Positions 35,913-42,909 of a DNA stretch of 42,909 bases are shown piece by piece. Made by a program: the position numbers and the translations under genes. The first letter of the stretch is position 1. Each line of letters opens with the position of its first letter. The stretch lies in contig JAHDBJ010000065.1 of assembly GCA_020630435.1 (NCBI GenBank), positions 1 through 42,909 on the forward strand, read 5' to 3'. The notes under the pieces are model-generated. The model saw only the letters and a program-made list of their open reading frames with translations, searched no databases and was not told where the DNA came from. The DNA comes from Saprospiraceae bacterium (GTDB lineage Bacteria; Bacteroidota; Bacteroidia; Chitinophagales; Saprospiraceae).

Positions 35913-36965
35913 CTATTTAAAAAGTAAGAGTAAATCTTCTTCTCTTTTGGGACCAATTAATTTGTTTCGACTAGAAGATGCACTTAAAGAAGAACTTGAA
36001 ATAAAACCATTATTATTCGCTATATTTTTAACCTTTGCAATATCGGACACTTTAAGTGAAGCATCAATATGAACTTTAAATTGGTCTAAAAAATACTTGG
36101 TTTGTGGATTGTCCATTTTTAAAACACAAATAGAATCATGAGTATACCACTCCTTTAGAAAAACTTCAGTGAAATTTGTTTCAGTAGTATGATCGATATC
36201 AATAAAATTTTCTCTTTTTAATTTACGGTAAAGTTGTTTAATTATTATTTCTGAACATTTCAGACCATAAGTAAGTTCTTGATCATGAACAAATTTCAAA
36301 TCGTTTAATGCACTCTTTAGTTCAGCCAAATACCAACTTAAAAAGTTAAAACTTGTATTTTTTAGAATCAATACTTGAATTCTATTAAACTCTAATTGCA
36401 GTAATCTTGAAGTTACAGTTTTCGGTTTTTCACGGATTTGAATCAAAATTGATTTAAGAAATTCTTTTATGAATAGGTTAGAACCTCCATGTAAAACGTA
36501 GTTACTTTCCTTTCCTGTAAACTGTGAATTTTTAAACACAAAACGACAAATACTTCTTGAGTATCCATTTTCTAAACTGGAAAATGATTGGTAAAATTCG
36601 AGATTTCCATTTTTAAAATCATTTAGGTCTTCAGCTATAGAATTAGCCTCATGATAAATAAAATCTATATATTCTGTTCTAAGTGCATCGAATATACTTG
36701 ACACACAAATTTCATTTGAGCTCAAATAAGTTTCTAACAAATTAATATTAAAGATTGATTCGAAAAATGGAAGTAAGTCTTCTTTTAGACACTTATCAAC
36801 ATCTTTGTGAGTAATTAATTCTTTATAAACTTTTCCTTCATATTTTGCCCAGCACTCATATGCAGTCAAAGCATTTACCGTGCTTTTTGTAAACTTATCC
36901 CATAGTTCATAATACGCATAGCTATATTTCAAATTATTAGTTGGTTTAAATCGTAGAGTTTTCAT
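35913..36965 (-). CDS. RteC-like protein (regulator of excision or mobilization)
   Basis: 350 aa, mostly helical. Three stretches resemble RteC of the Bacteroides conjugative transposon CTnDOT in order: a segment around GNLEFYQ, a later HTH-like part (SEIIIKQLYRKLKRENFID), and a C-terminal DNPQTKYFLDQFKVHID. RteC activates excision genes. The similarity is from memory and weak, and this protein has an extra N-terminal and C-terminal part (a Ser-rich tail). Its place near the excisionase-like gene supports the idea. Confidence 0.45.
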   Translation of the reverse strand: MKTLRFKPTNNLKYSYAYYELWDKFTKSTVNALTAYECWAKYEGKVYKELITHKDVDKCLKEDLLPFFESIFNINLLETYLSSNEICVSSIFDALRTEYIDFIYHEANSIAEDLNDFKNGNLEFYQSFSSLENGYSRSICRFVFKNSQFTGKESNYVLHGGSNLFIKEFLKSILIQIREKPKTVTSRLLQLEFNRIQVLILKNTSFNFLSWYLAELKSALNDLKFVHDQELTYGLKCSEIIIKQLYRKLKRENFIDIDHTTETNFTEVFLKEWYTHDSICVLKMDNPQTKYFLDQFKVHIDASLKVSDIAKVKNIANNNGFISSSSLSASSSRNKLIGPKREEDLLLLFK

Positions 36966-36977
36966 TTGGTCAATTAT

Positions 36978-36994
36978 TTAGATTAAAAATCTAA
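36978..36994. promoter_or_regulatory. Small inverted repeat before the RteC-like gene
   Basis: TTAGATT-AAA-AATCTAA, 7-nt arms, 13 bp upstream of the ATG at 36965. It could be an operator or a leader hairpin; in AT-rich DNA it could also be chance. Confidence 0.25.
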
Positions 36995-37102
36995 TCAACA
37001 ACTATTCCAGTATTTATTAGACAGAAAGCTAGTTTGTTTCAATTGAATTATGCAAAGCGAATTGTACATGGATTTAAACTGTAAATCCTCAATAAAATCA
37101 AA

Positions 37103-37123
37103 GAACTGAAAGCAATTCATAAC
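37103..37123 (-). repeat. Degenerate CRISPR repeat, possible scaRNA-like RNA
   Basis: Read on the minus strand it carries TGAATTGCTTTCAGT (37105-37119), identical over 15 nt to 37369-37383 on the plus strand, with near-matching flanks (TTAT versus TTGT). The minus-strand RNA would pair with the tracrRNA anti-repeat. The sequence just 5' of it on that strand (37124-37152) is in the position of a guide. Expression is not shown; the name scaRNA-like is by analogy with Francisella novicida. Confidence 0.45.
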
Positions 37124-37308
37124 TATGTTTTATGGAAAAAGTAGAGGTTATTATTAATATGTCTACCCTAATCAATAACAGATAGCTACATAAATTTGTA
37201 TTTAATGCCGATATTTTACCGAAAAATTTTATTTAAAAACGTATGTGAAGTTTTACATCTTTATTTAATAGGCACATTTGTGTGCCTTAATACCTATAAA
37301 AGAAAAAA

Positions 37309-37334
37309 GCGACATAAGTTTACACCCATGCCAC
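37309..37334 (-). terminator. tracrRNA terminator hairpin
   Basis: On the minus strand GTGGCAT pairs with ATGTCGC (7 bp, two G-U pairs) around a 12-nt loop, followed by TTTTTTCTTTT. This is a standard intrinsic terminator and also a plausible 3' stem of the tracrRNA bound by Cas9. Confidence 0.65.
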
Positions 37335-37364
37335 TTTAAATGTTTTCACAACGGAATAATCCTT

Positions 37365-37400
37365 ATTGTGAATTGCTTTCAGTACGGTAAATGTAACAAT
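37365..37400 (+). repeat. Repeat/anti-repeat sequence of the CRISPR locus
   Basis: 36-nt unit with inverted ends (ATTGT ... ACAAT), as in CRISPR repeats of the GTTGT ... ACAAC type. On the plus strand it resembles the repeat; its complement is the tracrRNA anti-repeat. It predicts that the array repeat outside the window begins close to GTTGTGAATTGCTTTC. Confidence 0.65.
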
Positions 37401-37416
37401 TAATTTTTAAAATGTA

Positions 37417-37432
37417 TTACGGATTCCCGTAA
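37417..37432. promoter_or_regulatory. Palindrome TTACGG-N4-CCGTAA between tracrRNA and cas9
   Basis: TTACGGATTCCCGTAA, same arms and spacing as the site at 21809-21824. It lies 46 bp before the cas9 ATG and 16 bp before the tracrRNA anti-repeat, in the zone where the tracrRNA -33 and -7 boxes would be. A protein bound here could affect both transcripts. Confidence 0.55.
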
Positions 37433-37478
37433 CCGCATTCTTACAATACTTTGTATTTTCATTGCATAATTTGTAAAG

Positions 37479-40400
37479 ATGAAAATAATACTAGGGTTAG
37501 ATTTAGGTACCAACTCTACTGGATGGAGTTTAATAGAACTAGATTTTGAAAAAAAAGAAGGAAAAATAAATGATTTAGGCGTCCGAATTATCCCGATGCA
37601 CGCTGGTATTTTAGGAAAATTTGATGCTGGCCAATCTCATTCTCAAACTGCCGAAAGAACAAGTTACAAAGGAACAAGACGTTTGTACCAACGTGATAAC
37701 TTGCGTAGGGAACGTTTACATCGTGTACTGAACATACTCGGTTTTTTACCAGAACATTATAAGAAACGCATTGATTTTAAAAAACGTTTAGGGCAATTTA
37801 AAGCGGGTAAAGAAGTAAAACTCAATTATCAATCTAATTCAGAAGGTAAGTTTGAGTTTATTTTTCAATCCTCGTATAATGAAATGGTAGCGGAGTTCAA
37901 AAAACATCGATCTGAGTTGTTTTATGTAAAATCCAATGGAAAAGAAACCAAGATACCCTATGATTGGACGCTCTACTATTTACGCAAAAGGGCACTTTCT
38001 CAACCATTGACAAAACAAGAGTTAGCTTGGATTATTTTAAATTTTAATCAAAAGCGCGGGTACTATCAGTTACGTGGTGAAGAGATTGATGGTGATAAAA
38101 ATAAGCAATTTGTTCAGCTTAAAGTAAAAGAAGTTATTGACTCTGGGGAAGCCGTGAAAGGAAATCCATTGTTTGATGTGATTTTTGAAAACGGCTGGAA
38201 GTACGATAAGCAGATCGTTAAAACCGAAGATTGGATAGATAGGTCCAAAGAATTTATTGTAACTACAAAAACACTGAAAAACGGTGATATAAAAAGAACC
38301 TATAAAGCCGTTGATTCCGAACAGGATTGGGCTGCCATAAAAGCTAAAACCGAACAAGACATTGAACGTTCAAACAAAACGGTTGGCGAATTTATTTACG
38401 AAACCCTACTTCAAAATCCAACACAAAAAATAAGAGGAAAACTTGTAAAAACTATTGAACGTAAATTCTACAAAGAAGAATTTAAAAAAATATTGACCAA
38501 ACAAATTGAGCTTCAGCCGCAACTTTTTACAAATGAGTTATACAAAGCTTGTATTGAAGAATTATACCCAAGAAATGAGAATCATCAAAATGCAATAAAA
38601 AACCGTGACTTTCTTTATTTGTTGATGGACGATATTATTTTTTACCAACGTCCGCTTAAAAGTCAAAAATCTAATATTTCCGGTTGCCAGTTAGAGCAAC
38701 GTGTTTATTTTAAAACCAATAAAGAATCAGGTAAAAAAGAAAAAATTGAACAAGCTGTTAAAGCCATTCCAAAATCACACCCTTTATTCCAAGAGTTTAG
38801 AAATTGGCAGTGGTTACAAAACTTAAAAATCTATAATAAAGTTGATACGGATAAAGGCGAACTTATCGATGTTACCAATCAATTATTACCAACCGATGAG
38901 AGTTGGGTAGATTTATTTGATTTTCTAAAAAGTAAAAAAGAACTGGAGCAAAGTCAGTTTATAAAATATTTTATAGACAAAAAGTTTATCAAAAAAACCG
39001 AAAAAGACCACTATAGGTGGAATTACGTTGAAGATAAAAAATATCCATTTGCAGAAACTAGAGCGCAATTTATTTCTCGTTTAACTAAAGTTGATGGTAT
39101 TGAAGATGTCAATACATTTTTAGATGAAAAAACACAATTGGGTAATAAAAAAAACAGCCCGCTTGTATCAAGAATTGAGCAATTATGGCACATTGTTTAT
39201 TCGGTTTCAGATATAAACGAATACAAATCTGCTTTAGAGAAGTTCGCCGCAAAGCACAATTTAAATCAAGAATCTTTTGTCGCTAACTTTATTAAGTTTC
39301 CGCCTTTTAAAAGCGACTACGGCAGTTACTCTAAAAAAGCATTGAACAAATTGTTGCCTTTAATGCGTAGAGGCAAATATTGGGATGAAAATGATATTTC
39401 AGCTAAAGTAAAGCAGCGGGTTTCCGAAATTATGGAACGTGTTAACGCACTAAATTTAAAAGAAGAATACAATAAGAAAGAATTAGCCGCAGCATTAGGT
39501 AATGTTAGCGATGATGATGTAAAAAAACAACTTATAAAAAGTTTTGTTTCGTTTAAAGGTATAAACCCTTTAATAGGTCTAAATACCTATCAAGCTACCT
39601 ATCTGGTGTATGGTCGGTATTCAGAGGCTGGCGATATACAGCGTTGGAAAACACCTGAGGATATTGATATTTACCTTAAAAATTTCAAACAACATTCATT
39701 ACGTAACCCTATTGTAGAACAAGTGGTAACTGAAACACTACGAGTGGTACGAGATATTTGGAAACATCACGGCAAAAGCAAACCTAATTTTTTCGATGAA
39801 ATACACGTAGAGTTAGGTCGTGAAATGAAAAACCCAGCGGATAAACGAAAAAGAATTTCAGATAGAAACACCGAAAACGAAAATACCAATCATCGTATTA
39901 GGGAAATTTTAAAAGAATTGATGCAGGATGCTTCTGTAAAGGGTGGTGTTAGAGATTATTCGCCTAGCCAACAAGATTTATTAAAAATCTATGAAGAAGG
40001 TATTTACCAAAATCCAAAAGTAGATTATTCAAAAGTTAGTGAAGATGAAATTGCGAAGATTAGGCGAAGCAACAGCCCAACACCAAAGGAAATTCAACGT
40101 TATCGTTTATGGTTAGAGCAAGGGTATATTTCTCCTTACACGGGTAAACCTATTCCTTTGACAAAATTGTTTACACACGAATATCAAATAGAACATATTA
40201 TTCCTCAGTCTCGCTATTTCGACAACTCATTGAGCAATAAAATTATTTGTGAAAGTTCCGTAAATGAAGATAAGGACAATAAAACAGCATTTGAATATTT
40301 AAAGGCAAAAGGCGGAAATGTTATCAATGGACATAAATTATTGAGTTTTGAAGGATACGAAGCCCACGTTGATCAATATTTTAAAAATAACCGCCAGAAG

Positions 40401-41939
40401 CTTAAAAACTTATTGAGTGAAGATATCCCAGAAGGGTTTATCAATAGGCAAATGAATGATAGCCGTTACATAAGTAAATTAATTAAAGGCTTATTGAGCA
40501 ATATTGTTCGCGAAGAAGGTGAGCAAGAAGCTACTTCTAAAAACCTGATACCCGTAATAGGTTCTGTTACCTCTAAACTGAAAAAAGATTGGGGTTTAAA
40601 TCATAAGTGGAACCAACTCATTTTAACACGATTTGAACGCTTGAACCAATTAACACAAACCAAAGACTTTACTGCAACTAACACCAAAGGCAATACCATA
40701 CCTACTGTACCGGGTGAATTGCTAAAAGGCTTCAGCAAAAAACGTATCGACCATCGTCATCACGCCTTAGATGCTTTGGTGGTAGCTTGTTGTACACGAA
40801 ATCATGGACACTATTTGAGTGCTTTAAATGCTGAAAATAAAAATTACGATTTACGTGATAAGTTATTGATTAAAAACGAAAATGACCATTATACCAAAAC
40901 TTTTCAAATGCCATGGCAAGGATTTGCAAACGAGGCTAAAGATCAACTTGAAAGAACAGTCATTAGTTTTAAACAAAACTTGCGCGTTATCAATAAAGCC
41001 AACAATAAATTTTGGTCGTATAAAGATGAATATGGCAATTTAAATCTAGACAAAAACGGCAAAGCCGTTAAAAAACTTCGCAAGCAAACCAATGGAGATA
41101 ATTGGGCAATTCGAAAAGCAATGCATAATGAAACAGTTTCAGGTAAATACAATATTGAAACGCCAAAAGGTAAAATTGCGACAGCTGTAAGAGGCTCATT
41201 GGGGGACATTAAAAACGAAAAGCACTTAGCTAAAGTGACAGACCACCAAATAAGAGAAGTGATTTTGCCAAATCATTTAAAAAACTATATAGATGACAAA
41301 GGCAAGATTAAATTTGATATTGCCTTTAGCGATGAAGGAATCGAAGATTTGAATAAAAATATTATTGTCTTAAACAATGGTAAAAAGCATCAACCTATTC
41401 GTAAAGTTAAGTTTTTTGAAGTAGGTAGTAAGTTTTCTATATCCGAAAATGAAAATTCAGCAAAGAACAAGAAGTATGTAGAAGCAGCAAAAGGCACCAA
41501 CCTCTTTTTTGCTATATATTGGGATGAGATAAAACAAAAAAGAAACTACGAAACCGTACCGTTGAATGAAGTTATAGTTCATCAAAAGCAAGTAGCAAAT
41601 TTATCTAAGAATGAACGTTTGCCCATACAGCCTAACAGTAAAAAAGGTACATTTTTATTTACACTTTCGCCTAATGATTTGGTGTATGTCCCAATGGAGG
41701 AAGAGTTAGTAACTACATCTTTAACTAATTTCAATAATTTAAGTCAAGTACAGGTAAAGCGCATTTATAAAGTAGTGAGTTTTACAAATACACGATTGTA
41801 TGTTGTGCCATTTTATGTTGCAAAACCAATATTTAATAAAGTTGAGTTTACTCAACTTAACAAAATTGAATTTACAAAAGAAAAAAACATACTTTTTAAA
41901 CTTAAAGGCGACAGACTCGGAAATATATCTAAAGCTTAG
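37479..41939 (+). CDS. cas9: Cas9, type II-C
   Basis: 1486-aa RNA-guided DNA endonuclease. RuvC-I LGLDLGTNSTGW (D8), Arg-rich bridge helix (RTSYKGTRRLYQRDNLRRER, about 61-80), long recognition lobe, RuvC-II EIHVELGRE (E778), HNH domain with YQIEHIIPQS (H906) and FDNSLSNK, RuvC-III DHRHHALDA (H1095, D1098), then a C-terminal WED/PAM-interacting part from about 1110. All catalytic residues are present. II-C is chosen because only cas1 and cas2 follow, with no csn2 or cas4 seen, and because large Cas9s of this size are usual in Bacteroidetes. It is longer than the roughly 1050-1100 aa of Neisseria-like II-C enzymes. Confidence 0.97.
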   Translation: MKIILGLDLGTNSTGWSLIELDFEKKEGKINDLGVRIIPMHAGILGKFDAGQSHSQTAERTSYKGTRRLYQRDNLRRERLHRVLNILGFLPEHYKKRIDFKKRLGQFKAGKEVKLNYQSNSEGKFEFIFQSSYNEMVAEFKKHRSELFYVKSNGKETKIPYDWTLYYLRKRALSQPLTKQELAWIILNFNQKRGYYQLRGEEIDGDKNKQFVQLKVKEVIDSGEAVKGNPLFDVIFENGWKYDKQIVKTEDWIDRSKEFIVTTKTLKNGDIKRTYKAVDSEQDWAAIKAKTEQDIERSNKTVGEFIYETLLQNPTQKIRGKLVKTIERKFYKEEFKKILTKQIELQPQLFTNELYKACIEELYPRNENHQNAIKNRDFLYLLMDDIIFYQRPLKSQKSNISGCQLEQRVYFKTNKESGKKEKIEQAVKAIPKSHPLFQEFRNWQWLQNLKIYNKVDTDKGELIDVTNQLLPTDESWVDLFDFLKSKKELEQSQFIKYFIDKKFIKKTEKDHYRWNYVEDKKYPFAETRAQFISRLTKVDGIEDVNTFLDEKTQLGNKKNSPLVSRIEQLWHIVYSVSDINEYKSALEKFAAKHNLNQESFVANFIKFPPFKSDYGSYSKKALNKLLPLMRRGKYWDENDISAKVKQRVSEIMERVNALNLKEEYNKKELAAALGNVSDDDVKKQLIKSFVSFKGINPLIGLNTYQATYLVYGRYSEAGDIQRWKTPEDIDIYLKNFKQHSLRNPIVEQVVTETLRVVRDIWKHHGKSKPNFFDEIHVELGREMKNPADKRKRISDRNTENENTNHRIREILKELMQDASVKGGVRDYSPSQQDLLKIYEEGIYQNPKVDYSKVSEDEIAKIRRSNSPTPKEIQRYRLWLEQGYISPYTGKPIPLTKLFTHEYQIEHIIPQSRYFDNSLSNKIICESSVNEDKDNKTAFEYLKAKGGNVINGHKLLSFEGYEAHVDQYFKNNRQKLKNLLSEDIPEGFINRQMNDSRYISKLIKGLLSNIVREEGEQEATSKNLIPVIGSVTSKLKKDWGLNHKWNQLILTRFERLNQLTQTKDFTATNTKGNTIPTVPGELLKGFSKKRIDHRHHALDALVVACCTRNHGHYLSALNAENKNYDLRDKLLIKNENDHYTKTFQMPWQGFANEAKDQLERTVISFKQNLRVINKANNKFWSYKDEYGNLNLDKNGKAVKKLRKQTNGDNWAIRKAMHNETVSGKYNIETPKGKIATAVRGSLGDIKNEKHLAKVTDHQIREVILPNHLKNYIDDKGKIKFDIAFSDEGIEDLNKNIIVLNNGKKHQPIRKVKFFEVGSKFSISENENSAKNKKYVEAAKGTNLFFAIYWDEIKQKRNYETVPLNEVIVHQKQVANLSKNERLPIQPNSKKGTFLFTLSPNDLVYVPMEEELVTTSLTNFNNLSQVQVKRIYKVVSFTNTRLYVVPFYVAKPIFNKVEFTQLNKIEFTKEKNILFKLKGDRLGNISKA

Positions 41940-41943
41940 TGCT

Positions 41944-42837
41944 ATGATCAAACGCACCCTCTTTTTTGGCAACCCAGCACATCTCAGTACTAAAAACGAA
42001 CAGTTGGCGGTTAATTTTCTTGAAGAAGGGAAAAGTGAGGTGACTATCCCAATTGAAGATTTGGGCTACGTAGTATTAGAAAACCAGCAGATTACGGTTA
42101 CCAATGGGTTGTTAATGAAATTAGTGCAAAACAAAACTGCTGTAATTACCTGTGATCAACAGCATTTACCAAATGGCTTTTTACAACCCTTGGTAGGGCA
42201 CACCGAGCAGACTGAACGTATGCGTCATCAACTAAATGCCAGTATACCTTTAAAAAAGCAGTTATGGCAGCAAACGGTAATGGCAAAAATAGAGAACCAA
42301 GGCAATCATTTGTTGCAACGGGACAAAAAGGCTTTAAAATTAAAGCGCTGGGCAAAAGACGTTAAAAGTGGTGATGGTGAAAATCATGAGGCTTACGCCG
42401 CTGCTTATTATTTTCAGCACCTTTTTGACATTAAAGGTTTTAGTCGTAACCAAAAAGGCGTTGCACCCAATAACTTGCTCAACTATGGCTACGCCATACT
42501 TAGGGCGGTTACTGCTAGAGCCTTGTGTAGTAGTGGTTTATTGCCCTCGGTGGGTATTTTTCATAGAAACAAGTACAATGCCTTTTGTTTGGCAGACGAT
42601 ATTATGGAACCTTATCGCCCTTATGTGGATCTTTTGGTCTATGATATTGTGGAAACCGGTTGCCACATTGAAGAACTTACGCCCCAGTTAAAGAAAGAAT
42701 TGCTGGGCATACCGGCCATGGATGTATTTATAGATGGTAAGCAAAGCCCGTTAATGAATGCCATGAGCCGTACTACCAATAGTTTGTACGAATGTTTTGA
42801 AGGCAGTAGTAGAAAGTTGTTATATCCGCAGGTCTGA
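41944..42837 (+). CDS. cas1: Cas1 spacer integrase
   Basis: 297 aa from the ATG at 41944, 4 nt after the cas9 stop; an in-frame extension back to 41800 lies inside cas9 and is not used. The N-terminus MIKRTLFFGNPAHLS is typical of type II Cas1. The metal ligands are visible: E149 (HEAYAAA), H207 (VGIFHRN), and D219/E222 in DDIMEPYRP. With Cas2 it integrates new spacers into the array. It is the second gene of the cas9-cas1-cas2 operon. Confidence 0.95.
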   Translation: MIKRTLFFGNPAHLSTKNEQLAVNFLEEGKSEVTIPIEDLGYVVLENQQITVTNGLLMKLVQNKTAVITCDQQHLPNGFLQPLVGHTEQTERMRHQLNASIPLKKQLWQQTVMAKIENQGNHLLQRDKKALKLKRWAKDVKSGDGENHEAYAAAYYFQHLFDIKGFSRNQKGVAPNNLLNYGYAILRAVTARALCSSGLLPSVGIFHRNKYNAFCLADDIMEPYRPYVDLLVYDIVETGCHIEELTPQLKKELLGIPAMDVFIDGKQSPLMNAMSRTTNSLYECFEGSSRKLLYPQV

Positions 42838-42874
42838 CAGGTAATTGAGCATTTTGCGGTAAAAGCAGGTAATT

Positions 42875-42909
42875 ATGAACCAAAATAGATTTGAACGGCT
42901 TAACCAATA
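42875..42909 (+). CDS. cas2: Cas2, first codons only
   Basis: An ATG 37 nt after the cas1 stop opens MNQNRFERLNQ and runs off the window. Position after cas1 and the N-terminus fit the Cas2 of type II-C Bacteroidetes loci, but too little is present to see the fold. Confidence 0.55.
   Translation, partial: MNQNRFERLNQ

Larger units (their letters stand above)
37298..37400 (-). ncRNA. Predicted tracrRNA
   Basis: Minus strand, about 100 nt, divergent from cas9. The 5' part (37400-37365) is an anti-repeat whose complement begins ATTGTGAATTGCTTTC and ends ACAAT, like Bacteroidetes type II-C repeats. Then follow AATAAGGATTATTCCG, typical of the first tracrRNA stem region in flavobacteria, GTTGTGAAAACATTTAAAG, and a terminator hairpin with a U-run. 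A weak -7 box (TACATTTT on the minus strand, 37416-37409) fits a start near 37402. It would pair with crRNA for processing and Cas9 loading. Confidence 0.75.

Noticed and set aside
37270-37287. Hairpin AGGCACA-TTTG-TGTGCCT downstream of the tracrRNA as its main terminator
   Set aside because: No U-run follows on either strand. The hairpin at 37309-37334, with a clear U-run, ends the RNA earlier. It may still be a back-up stem of a longer transcript.
37467-37473. TAATTTG before cas9 as a -7 promoter box
   Set aside because: It is one base short of TAnnTTTG and no TTG stands 19 nt upstream.
41800-41943. In-frame upstream extension of cas1
   Set aside because: It lies inside the 3' end of cas9 and has no Cas1-like sequence; the ATG at 41944 gives the normal Cas1 length and N-terminus.

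Overview
The window is AT-rich DNA that looks like a flavobacterium (Bacteroidota, probably Flavobacteriaceae). The reasons are: a TTG-N19-TATATTTG promoter (the Bacteroidetes -33/-7 type) ahead of the integrase, signal peptides ending in FAQ, BfmA/BtgA and DUF5712 mobilization proteins, an RteC-like protein, and a large type II-C Cas9 with a Flavobacteria-style tracrRNA. All identifications come from reading motifs; no database search was run.

Layout. (1) 1-1275: the 3' end of a minus-strand tRNA gene plus its terminator, followed by a tyrosine recombinase. This looks like one att end of an integrated element. (2) 1469-7318, minus strand: an ABC exporter, two MacB/FtsX-type permeases and a GT1 glycosyltransferase. 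(3) 7742-19468, mostly plus strand: a lipid-type biosynthetic cluster (lipid kinase, UbiA prenyltransferase, ThiL-like protein, P450, GT2, fatty acid hydroxylase, alpha-oxoamine synthase, DUF4105 protein, YwaF-type membrane protein, front-end-type desaturase, DUF3089 hydrolase). It ends in a chimeric ORF in which a 321-bp near-perfect copy of the middle of the integrase has been joined to the start of another gene. (4) 20059-21348: a secreted protein of unknown function. (5) 22055-29782: a defence block of McrBC and an HNH nuclease with two m5C methyltransferases. (6) 29918-36965, minus strand: a mobilization and replication module (RadC, TraG/VirD4-like coupling protein, DUF5712 relaxase, BfmA/BtgA protein, DnaC-like ATPase, two HTH proteins, a small Cys-rich protein, an RteC-like protein) with a strong GC-rich hairpin as oriT candidate. 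No type IV secretion genes are seen, so the element would be mobilizable rather than self-transmissible. (7) 36966-42909: a type II-C CRISPR-Cas locus with a predicted tracrRNA divergent from cas9, then cas9, cas1 and the first codons of cas2. The CRISPR array itself lies beyond the window.

How the parts fit. The simplest reading is an integrative mobilizable element in a tRNA gene. It carries a membrane-lipid or secondary-lipid cluster and several defence systems. Because the matching tRNA end is not seen before 42909, the CRISPR locus may also be inside the element, although its base composition looks richer in GC than the rest.

Most notable observations: (a) a degenerate CRISPR repeat at 37103-37123 that is complementary to the tracrRNA anti-repeat and could encode a scaRNA-like regulatory guide; (b) the same palindrome, TTACGG-N4-CCGTAA, upstream of both mcrBC and cas9/tracrRNA; (c) an unusual combination of sphingoid-type, prenyl and P450 enzymes; (d) the integrase-fragment duplication flanking that cluster.
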